This document shows, piece after piece, positions 18,201 through 26,100 of a stretch of DNA of 64,000 nucleotides. The stretch is from Microcoleus sp. FACHB-61 (GTDB lineage Bacteria; Cyanobacteriota; Cyanobacteriia; Cyanobacteriales; Microcoleaceae). Where the stretch lies: positions 62,001-126,000 of the forward strand of contig JACJNY010000057.1 of NCBI GenBank assembly GCA_014695295.1. The letters are read 5' to 3'. The first letter of the stretch is position 1; each line of letters opens with the position of its first letter. The position numbers were made by a program, and so were the translations under genes. Under the pieces are notes generated by a model. The model searched no databases. It was not told where the DNA came from and saw nothing but the letters and a program-made list of their open reading frames with translations.

Positions 18201-18723
18201 AATTAAACCCGCCGGCTAGTTCCAGCCACTGGCGCGCAAACATCATGGCGCTGGGAAGTACGGGCATGTGTACTATCCAAGTTTCTAAGTCTAATTTGGG
18301 GAAATACAGCCAAGGTTTGATGTCAGAAATAGCGTCGCCTTGCTCGTTAACTAAACGCCAGCCACTGTTAACAATTCCTAATGAGGGTTGCTGGCGAAAC
18401 AGCGCTACTTGTGCTGCTAATTTATCTGGCAGAAAGAAGTCATCTTGATCTAAAAAAGCAATGACTTCGCCTTTGGCTTCCTGAATTCCTCGGTTGCGGG
18501 CGGCTGCTACTCCTCGATTTTCTTGATATACATAGCGAATTTTGTCAAAATAAGGCTGTAATACCTGATGTGTTCGATCTGTCGAAGCGTCGTCTATGAC
18601 GATAATTTCCAAATCAGTAAAAGTTTGGCTTAGGGCGCTTTCTACCGCTTGTGCAATGTAGCGATCGCCGTTGTATGCTGGTATAATTACGCTGACTTGC
18701 GGTGTCTGAGTCGCTGCTGACAT
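15214..18723 (-). CDS. Triple glycosyltransferase (GT2-GT2-GT4) with three copies of a helical domain
   Basis: 1169 residues. Module 1: GT2 domain from residue 9 (VSVIIPAYNGDRYIAQAV, FLDQDDFF). Module 2: a second GT2 from about 331 (VSVIIPVYNCERY, FLDADDFF). Module 3: a GT4 domain from about 670 (YTEDHGVGGLAQF; donor site EAEGMPLAVMEAMAKGLP). After each catalytic domain comes a related segment of about 75 residues (251-328, 571-644, 1083-1160) with the pattern W.aW, Sl..tP, W......f....G, l....eW. It has no membrane helix. Likely builds three linkages of one surface glycan, perhaps with the neighbouring methyltransferase. Unusual for its size and repeated helper domain. Confidence 0.88.
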   Translation of the reverse strand: MSAATQTPQVSVIIPAYNGDRYIAQAVESALSQTFTDLEIIVIDDASTDRTHQVLQPYFDKIRYVYQENRGVAAARNRGIQEAKGEVIAFLDQDDFFLPDKLAAQVALFRQQPSLGIVNSGWRLVNEQGDAISDIKPWLYFPKLDLETWIVHMPVLPSAMMFARQWLELAGGFNSEFDSVDDSDLVIRLAVLGCQAAWLPQVTVCYRQHDQNVSIKKAQKQANLFISLKQKFFALSDLPQHIRDLENPAFYEALTWMAWQLYYSRYPVEAVEFFQKSLPYSPYSPAITVIDWIKRLHNISQAYGLTINFQSLRNLSEWKKLMASIFSAKTPRVSVIIPVYNCERYITIAIESVIAQTYQDWEVIVIDDGSTDSTSLVLNAYRDIIQYVYQENQGAAIARNRGCELAKGEFLAFLDADDFFLPEKLAKQIACFDADPSLDMVQTGWLIVDEKGKDISPALPWEYAPQLNLETFVMYKYVRPSAMMLRREWWERLGGFDPRFPPTEDLDFVLRLALKGCQCVWLKEILTCYRQHDSNLMSGGSKVMKNMEVVMEQFFARSDLPKYIRDLRPQERYRSLVWMGWRMYRDGYFAEMAECLEKSLYYTPFSGTQTIFKWVEDFKAFSASYGYKFDICDFTNLKEWQSIAFTAVNNISQFQSVAPSLIASQKATNVLMYTEDHGVGGLAQFNHSLLCKLVADGYRVSSVQTQASNPLIAEQQQLGIEHIWLEFDTMKEFARIAYHLGDAEKIYAQAQPDLIIFSDGWAMANFAAKQVALKQNIPYIIALGYVDSYSKTFDRGDGISYLDAVSYQYSLSRSVIAVSHNNLNLFKRIFKNPLEQGKVIYYGRPNSYFEPPNLSNRQRLRQEQGIPEEAVVCFTAARLTPIKGYQYQLQAIAQLKNRPIWSQLYFVWAGPGSTTHDNMEPELRASVSQLGVTEQVKFIGQRWDIADWLDASDIFILSSEAEGMPLAVMEAMAKGLPVIATAVSGIPEELGETGKLIPDPKIDPQKTAQELAETVELWAQNPELRRLAGQACKLRAQELFKEERMLLEYAEVIEQALSASSNQEQSSIAPKVQKQIQQVDSMLNYYYLVWKAWEACGRGDVSGMVENLQSSWKCTPLLPTETILSWLQNFVVFSSEKGVKLDTYSLIHSEAWQELIESIQGFEAALSVR

Positions 18724-18936
18724 TCTTTACCTCGCTGTTAATCTGTGGCATCTTAGTTTAATCCAAATTAGTTTTTCCTCAACTATTGTGCAAATTAACT
18801 TAAAGTTCGAGCGCACAAATGCTAGGCAGGCGATCCGGTATTTACAGGTAGGGAGATGTCTGGGCATGAGTTGAAAACTAGACAAGTTTTATCCTACAAT
18901 TATATAGGCAATTATTACTAAACAGGAACGCCAAAA

Positions 18937-21255
18937 GTGAATTCAGAAACAGCAGCGGTTGATTTTCAACAACAGGCAGAAGTCTATTTGGCTTTAGGGA
19001 AGTTGGATGAGGCGATCGCACTTTGCCAGCAAGTTTTGGCATCGCACCCCAACTCCCCCGAGACTTGCAAGACCTTGGGGAAGGCGCTGCAAGCTCAGGG
19101 TAAACTAGAAGACGCAAGGTATTGGTATAAAGTTGCGATCGCCCTGCAACCAGATTTTGCGGAAGCTTTTGCTAACCTCGGCACTCTCTGCGCTACTTTG
19201 CAACAGTGGCAAGAGGCGATCGCCTGTTACCAAAAAGCCATCTCTCTGCAACCAAACTTTGCAGGATTTTACCGTAATTTGAGCCGGATATTTACCCAAG
19301 TCGGTCAAGCTGAAGAAGCAGCAGAGTGTTCGTATCAAGCACTCATGGTCGAACCGATAGAGATAGCGGAAGAATATCTCGATTTAGGTAATACTTTGTT
19401 GGCGCAAAACAAGCCAGAAAAAGCGCTGACTTGTTACCACCGCACGATTTATTTAAACCCGAGTTTTTGCGAAGCTTACTGCAAATTAGCAGAAGCTGCT
19501 AGCGAACTAAAAAAGTGGGATGAAGCTATTGTCCACTACCGCAAAGCTATTCAACTTCAGCCAGATATTTCTGAGCTTTATTACAAATTAGGCAAGGTTT
19601 TTCAAAACAGCGGACAATTACCTGAAGCAGTCGCCGCTTACCGGGAAAGTATTGAATTAAATCCCAACTCTTTTTGGTCTTACTATAATTTAGGTAGTGT
19701 GCTGCTCAAGTTAGAACAATGGCCAGAAGCCGTTGTTGCCTACCGCACGGCTGTTGAAATTAACCCAGATTTTTCTTGGTGTTACTACAGCATGGGGGAA
19801 GCTTGCGGCAAATTAGAAAAATGGTCGGAAGCCGCCGCTGCTTACCAGCGAGCTATTGACTTAGATCCTAATTATTCCGGCTCTTTTCATAACTTGGGAG
19901 ATGCTTTTTTTCAGATCCAAAAATGGTCGGAAGCTGAGGCTGCATACCAAAGAGCGATCGCACTCGATTCAGAATTCTTTTGGTCTCATTATAATTTAGC
20001 TTTAACTAAAGTTAAACTCCAGGATTGGGTAGCAGCAATCAGCGCCTACCAGCGGGCGATCGAACTCAATCCCAACTTTTCTTGGAGTTATCACAATTTA
20101 GGAGAAGCGCTGTTGAAAACCCAGCAGTGGAAAGCAGCATCTGTCGCCTACAAGCGCGCTATTGAACTAAATCCCCATCTTTCTTGGTCTTATTACAATT
20201 TAGGCGAGGCTTTGACTGAAATGCACGAGTGGAACGAGGCTGTCTCCGCTTACCTTTGTGCGCTACAAATCGAGCCGGAGTTCCCGAAAATTTACGCCAA
20301 GTTAGGCGATGCTCTCATCAAAAGAAGTCCGGCGGATTTAGACACAGCAACCAGCTACTATCACCACGAGTTGCCGCCCCTGCACCCTCCTGAATTTTAC
20401 TGTAAAATAGCCCAAAAATTTTCCGAGATCGATCGGCTTGACGCAGCGACAGTTTTGTACTTGATGGCCTTAGAAATTTGGCCAGAAGATCCAGCAATAT
20501 CCGGGGAATTGGCGAAAGTTTTGGAGAAAAAGGACTCGTCGGGGGAGCGCAGGATATTATTAGAGTTGGAGAGTCACGATATTCCTGATCGCTACATTGC
20601 CCGAGTCGTCAAAGGCAAGACTTTTGCAGAAGTCGGCGGCTTGTGGGGAACTGTCAACGAAAAAGTATCTGTAGCTAGCAAATACGGTGCAGTTTCTCTG
20701 ACAATGATTGATGCCATGCCGGCATCCATCCACTGGTGGCAAGATTTTCGCGATCGGATGACAAGTTTAAATATTGCTAATTATAATTGTATCAATCGAG
20801 ATATAACTCAGATTCAGGTTGCAGAAATTGGCGAGCCTTACGATGTAGTTCACTGTGCAGGAGTTTTGTACCATCACCCTCACCCTTTGCAAATTTTAAC
20901 GAGTTTGCGTCAAATCACTGGGGAGTATTTAATCTTAACTTCAGCTATTACTCAAGAAGTTATAGAAAACGAGCGGGGACGCTACGAAATTCCAGCTTCT
21001 GGGGTAATCTTCATTCCCGCTTTAGGCGAAGCAGAACGAGCTATCTTAACAGCTTACTGGCAGCAGCACACCGACGGTGCACCCATTTTAGGAGTAATTC
21101 AGAAAGCAGTTTTTGACATCAACGACTTTGAGCCGTGGTGGTGGCTGCCTACAGCTTCTGCTTTAGAAGCTATGTGTAAAGTCGCGGGATTTAAGGTTTT
21201 AGATAAAGGATGGACTTGGAACAATAATGCTCTGACTCTGCTGCTGGGGATTTGA
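18937..21255 (+). CDS. TPR protein with C-terminal SAM-dependent methyltransferase
   Basis: 772 residues; start is GTG at 18937 with AGGAA seven bases upstream. Residues 5-520 are about 14 tetratricopeptide repeats, several very alike (SWSYYNLGEAL). From about 550 a class I methyltransferase follows: FAEVGGLWGTVNEKVS (motif I, SAM loop), LTMIDAMP (motif II) and DVVHCAGVLYHHPHP (motif IV). Similar TPR-methyltransferase fusions occur in cyanobacterial glycan clusters; substrate is unknown. It is divergent from the triple glycosyltransferase, with 213 bases between, which suggests a shared control region. Confidence 0.88.
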   Translation: MNSETAAVDFQQQAEVYLALGKLDEAIALCQQVLASHPNSPETCKTLGKALQAQGKLEDARYWYKVAIALQPDFAEAFANLGTLCATLQQWQEAIACYQKAISLQPNFAGFYRNLSRIFTQVGQAEEAAECSYQALMVEPIEIAEEYLDLGNTLLAQNKPEKALTCYHRTIYLNPSFCEAYCKLAEAASELKKWDEAIVHYRKAIQLQPDISELYYKLGKVFQNSGQLPEAVAAYRESIELNPNSFWSYYNLGSVLLKLEQWPEAVVAYRTAVEINPDFSWCYYSMGEACGKLEKWSEAAAAYQRAIDLDPNYSGSFHNLGDAFFQIQKWSEAEAAYQRAIALDSEFFWSHYNLALTKVKLQDWVAAISAYQRAIELNPNFSWSYHNLGEALLKTQQWKAASVAYKRAIELNPHLSWSYYNLGEALTEMHEWNEAVSAYLCALQIEPEFPKIYAKLGDALIKRSPADLDTATSYYHHELPPLHPPEFYCKIAQKFSEIDRLDAATVLYLMALEIWPEDPAISGELAKVLEKKDSSGERRILLELESHDIPDRYIARVVKGKTFAEVGGLWGTVNEKVSVASKYGAVSLTMIDAMPASIHWWQDFRDRMTSLNIANYNCINRDITQIQVAEIGEPYDVVHCAGVLYHHPHPLQILTSLRQITGEYLILTSAITQEVIENERGRYEIPASGVIFIPALGEAERAILTAYWQQHTDGAPILGVIQKAVFDINDFEPWWWLPTASALEAMCKVAGFKVLDKGWTWNNNALTLLLGI

Positions 21256-21302
21256 GGATTGGTAAACAAACAATAACAGAATTTGCTTGTTCACAAACGG
21301 CT

Positions 21303-21370
21303 AAACACCCGGTTTATGAGCTGATTCCTCGCTTTATTTCGCCCCTACTCCTACTATAAACCGGGTGTTT
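21303..21370 (+). terminator. 15-bp inverted repeat with T-run after the TPR-methyltransferase
   Basis: AAACACCCGGTTTAT at 21303-21317 is perfectly reverse-complementary to 21356-21370, followed by a short T-run. The 38-base loop is long for an intrinsic terminator, and the arm resembles other dispersed 'CCCGGTTT' elements in the window, so a mobile repeat that may act as a terminator is likely. Confidence 0.55.
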
Positions 21371-21438
21371 TATGTAAGTCCTAAATAAAATAGCTGCAAA
21401 CATTTTTTGTGAATAAAACAGGAACAGGGAAATAATCA

Positions 21439-22731
21439 ATGAACAATCACCAACCAGGGGCGCCGTTAGGAAACATTTTAGTAGTAGACGATACAGCAGA
21501 AAACCTGCGTTTGTTGTCTACGATGTTGACTCATCGGGGGTACACGCCCCGCTGCGTGATTAACGGAAAAATGGCTCTGAGAGCCTGCAATTCTAATCCA
21601 CCAGATTTGATTTTGCTCGACATAATGATGCCGGAAATGAACGGTTACGAAGTCTGTCAGCACTTGAAATTAGAAGCGAAAACTCGCGATATTCCGATAA
21701 TTTTCATCAGTGCTAAAGATGAAGTATTTGACAAAGTAAACGCATTTGCTGTGGGAGCAGTTGACTATATCAGCAAGCCATTTCAGTTTGAAGAAGTGCT
21801 CGCCCGGATCGAAAGTCACCTCAGCCTGCGGAATTTACAAAAGCAGCTAAAAGAACAAAATGTGCTGCTTCAAGAAGAAATTATGAGCCGCTTAGCCGTT
21901 GAAAAAACTATTCACGAAAAAAACCAAATCTTGCAACAAGAAATCAGCACCCGTCGCGCCGTTGAACAAACCCTGCAAGAGCAAAATTTGCTCCTCCAAC
22001 AAGAGATATCGAACCGCCAGCGCGCCGAATCGGCTCTCTTAAAATCTAACCAAGAATTGGCACGTTCCAATGCGGAATTAGAACAATTTGCTTATGTGGC
22101 TTCTCACGACTTGCAAGCGCCTTTAGCAACCATTGCCAGTTACGCTCAACTTTTAGAAAAACGCTACAAAGACCAACTCGACAGCCAAGCTAGTAAGTTT
22201 ATCGGCAATATCGTTCAGGGCTGCACGAGAATGCAAACTTTAATTGACGATTTGCTCGAATATTCGCGAGTTGGCCGGAGTCAGAAACCTTTTCAAATGA
22301 CAGATTGCAATCACGCAGTCGAGCAAGCACTCGCGAACCTGCAAGGGGCGATACGCCAGACTCAAGCAGTTGTGACTTACAGCGAATTGCCAGCGGTAAT
22401 GGGGGATATTTCTCAGCTCGTACAGCTCTTTCAAAATTTAGTCGGCAATGCGATTAAATATCGCCACGATGCACCGCCGGTGGTTCATATTACTGCTTGC
22501 AAACAGGAGAAAGACTGGTTAATTTCTGTCTCGGATAATGGAATTGGAATTGCGACGCAGCATCAAGAACGCATCTTTCAAATTTTTCAGCGTTTGCACA
22601 CTCAAAAAGAATATTCTGGGACAGGTATTGGTTTAGCAATTTGCCAAAAAATTGTGGAACGTCACGGCGGATATATTTGGGTGGAGTCCAAACCGGATCA
22701 AGGTTCAATTTTTTACTTTACTCTGGCTTAA
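21439..22731 (+). CDS. REC-histidine kinase (response-regulator receiver fused to kinase)
   Basis: 430 residues. Residues 13-125 are a receiver domain (ILVVDDTAENLRLL; phospho-acceptor in LILLDIMMPEM; Lys in YISKPF). A coiled coil of about 65 residues follows with three near repeats of LQQEIS.R.AVE. The kinase has the H-box FAYVASHDLQAPLAT (His223), then N-box (NLVGNAIKYRHDAPP), G1 (ISVSDNGIGI) and G2 (YSGTGIGLAI). The H-box is of the phytochrome-like type. No sensor or membrane segment is present, so it is a cytoplasmic relay whose own receiver probably controls the kinase. Partner genes are not obvious. Confidence 0.92.
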   Translation: MNNHQPGAPLGNILVVDDTAENLRLLSTMLTHRGYTPRCVINGKMALRACNSNPPDLILLDIMMPEMNGYEVCQHLKLEAKTRDIPIIFISAKDEVFDKVNAFAVGAVDYISKPFQFEEVLARIESHLSLRNLQKQLKEQNVLLQEEIMSRLAVEKTIHEKNQILQQEISTRRAVEQTLQEQNLLLQQEISNRQRAESALLKSNQELARSNAELEQFAYVASHDLQAPLATIASYAQLLEKRYKDQLDSQASKFIGNIVQGCTRMQTLIDDLLEYSRVGRSQKPFQMTDCNHAVEQALANLQGAIRQTQAVVTYSELPAVMGDISQLVQLFQNLVGNAIKYRHDAPPVVHITACKQEKDWLISVSDNGIGIATQHQERIFQIFQRLHTQKEYSGTGIGLAICQKIVERHGGYIWVESKPDQGSIFYFTLA

Positions 22732-23139
22732 TTGAGACATCCTTTCGGCGGTAGAAGCTAGAAGGCAGCGGAAGCTGAATTAAATCTTATATTTTAATAA
22801 AAAAGCTATAAAGTACAAGGTAGAAGTTAATACCCTTTTAGATTTTAAATTAAAAAATTGAATAATTTGGAATGACTGTGACTATCTGAATTGAAAGCTT
22901 GCCTACAGTTGCATTATTTTTTTAAAAATGGTATAAATTGCCAGTTATAATAAAAAATGTTTCGCGTTGACAGTCTAGTTAGTGCGTGATATAATTATAA
23001 GTATTAAACACAATTTTTGTAGCGCTCGCTCACACCGCAATATGACCGCAGATGTATGTGTAGGTGCAATTGAATAACGGCCCAGACCATACAATGTAAA
23101 ATCTAAGTTAGGTTAACATTTTTTTGATAAATAACTATT
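22732..23139. other. AT-rich gap before the multi-PAS kinase
   Basis: About 400 AT-rich bases with no gene, repeat array or clear terminator. The promoter of the large hybrid kinase should be here, probably within the last 150 bases. Confidence 0.45.
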
Positions 23140-26100
23140 ATGAAATCAGTTTTGAACTTAGCTGTGCCTCCTATCTGCTTTAAAGTTCTGTTAGTAGAAG
23201 ACAACCCTCAGGAAGCTGAGCTTATTGAAGATTTGCTGTCAGAAATTGGCGGTCTGCAGCGTATACTGCTGACGAAAGTAGAGCGCCTCAGCGAAGCGCA
23301 GCAGCGATTGAATGAAGAAACTTTTGACATAATTTTATTAGACCTTTCACTGCCAGACAGTCTGGGAATCGAGACGGTTGCTCGGATACAAGAGTACGGA
23401 GTAAATGTGCCGATCGTAGTTCTGACCGCCCAAAACGACGAAGAGCTTGCCCTGCGGTTGATTTCTGTCGGCGTACAGGATTATTTAGTCAAAAGAAAAA
23501 TCGACAGCGAACTGTTAATTCGATCGCTCCGTTACGCCATAGAACGCCAGAACAATCAAGATGCTTTGCGAAACAGCGAAGAAAAATATCGCTCAGTGGT
23601 GGAAAATTCCTTGATCGGAATTGCCATCATCGCTCCAATTATTGACCGCGAAATTCCTCAAAATTGCAATTGGATTGAAGTAAACGATGCGCTGTGCAAT
23701 TTGCTGGGCTATGAGCGCTACGAACTCGTGCAAAAGAATTGGCTGGAGTTGACTCATCCAGAGGATTTGGATGCCAATTTTGAAAAATTTTCTCAGATGT
23801 TAGCAGGTAGCATCGACGGTTACATCTTAGACAAAAGGTGCCTCAGAAAAGACGGCGAAATAGTTCACACGCGAGTTTCCCTGCGCTGCATCCGCCGCCA
23901 GGACGGGTCGATCGACCGGATAATCGAAGTAGTGCTGGACGTGAGCGATCGCTACCGCTACGAAGCCAAACTGAAAGCGTCCGAAGAATTTTTAAACCAC
24001 ACTATAAATGCTACGCCAGACCCAATTTTTGTCAAAGACGAGCAACACCGCTGGATGATATTAAATGATGCTTTTTGTCAGTTGGTCGGCAAATCGCGGC
24101 AAGAACTGGTCGGCCAATCAGATTATGAATTTTTTCCCAAATCAGAGGCTGCTGTTTTTTGGACAAAAGATGAAGAAGTATTGACAACAGGTGTCTGCTT
24201 GGAAACCGAAGACAAATTCACAGACACTGCCGGGAAAGAACACATCATCTCTACCAAAAAAAGCGTATTTAAAAGAGCAGATGGCAGTAAAGTAATAGTA
24301 GGCACCATTAGAGATTTTACCGAATACAGACGGCAGCAAAAAGCCCTAGAACAAAGCGAAGCTCGATTTCAAAAACTGGTAGCTAACCTGCCGGGAGCAA
24401 TTTATCAATTACGAAGGTCAGCAACTGGAGAAATATCTTTTCCCTACGTCTCTTCAGGCAGCCGCCAACTGTACGAATTAGAAGCAGAAGCAATAGAACA
24501 AAATGCGGAACTGATGTTCAGCGGAATTCACGCAGACGATCTCTTAAATTTAGAAGCATCGATCGAAATTTCTGCCGCTACGTTGGAACCTTGGCAGCAG
24601 CAGTGGCGACAGACTTTGCCATCTGGAAAAGTTAAGTGGCTGCAAGGAGCTGCGAGACCGGAAAGGCTCAATAATAAGACAAAACCTGGGAGCGAAGGCG
24701 ATATTCTCTGGGACGGTTTAGTGATGGATATCACTGAATTAAAGCAGGCACAAACAGAGCGCGATCGCTTTTTTACCATCTCCTTAGACTTGCTTTGTAT
24801 TGTAGATTTCGAGGGCAATTTTAAACGATTAAACCCTGCTTGGTCAACGGTTCTAGGCTACAGTAGTGCTGAGCTTGTTGCCAAGCCGATGATCGAATTT
24901 GTTCATCCAGACGATCGAGAAGCCACCGTAGCCGAAGGGGCAAAACTAATAGCCGGTACGTCCAGTATCTCCTTTGAAAACCGCTATATCTGCAAAGATG
25001 GTTCTTACAAATGCCTGCTGTGGACGGCATCGCCATTTAGCGAAGAAGGTTTAATCTACTCAGTCGGTCACGACATTACATCTCGTAAACAAGCAGAGTC
25101 GCAACTCCAGCGACAAGCAGTAGCAATGTCCGCTGCTTATGACGGTATCGCCATTTTTAATGAGAATAAAGAATGTATTTATTCAAACGATGCTTATCTC
25201 AAAATGTACGGATTGGCTAGCACTAGCCAACTGTATGGGAAGAAATGGGAAATGCTATACAGCAAAGCAGAAAATATTTTTTTGGAACTCCAAATAATGC
25301 CGATGCTCCTGCAAAAAGGCTACTGCAATATAGAAGCAACTGGTCAGCGCCGCGACGGTACTAAGTTCCCTCAAGAATTGTCGCTGACAATGCTTGCAGG
25401 CGGCGAGATAATTTCGATCGTCCGCGATATCACTAATAGAAAACAGGTAGAATCAGCACTGCGATCGAGCCAGCGCCGCTACCAAACTTTAGCAGAAGCA
25501 TCGCCAGTTTGTATATTCCACACCGACACCTCGGGAAATTGCCTTTATGTGAATCAGCGGTGGAGCGAAATCACGGGATTAAAAGCAGAAATAGCAGCAG
25601 AAATTGGCTGGATGAATGCCATACATCCCGATGATGCGGAGCGGGTGAAAAATGAATGGCATCGAGCAATTATTGAGAAAATTCCTTTTAAATCAGAATA
25701 CCGCTTTCAGCGTCCAGACGGTCGTGTAAGTTGGGTGATCGGTCAGGCAATTGCAGAAATCGGAGACAAGCGGGAAATTAAAGGCTATATCGGCACTATT
25801 ACTGATATTAGCGATCGCAAACAAGCAGAATTTGATTTGCTGCGAGTTACTCAAGCCGTAGAAAGCACCAGCGACGCGATCGGCATTGCTGACTTGAGAG
25901 GGCGATCGATCTACCACAATCAAGCCTTTGTTCAGCGGTACGGCTACACACCAGAAGAACTGAACACAGCAGGCGGAGCAACGGCACTTTATCCCCAAAC
26001 TAAAGTGCTGGTAGAAATGTTTAAAACGATCCGTAAAGGCAAATCTTGGCAAGGCGAACTAAAAATCAAAACTAAAACCAACGAACTGCTAACGACTTTA

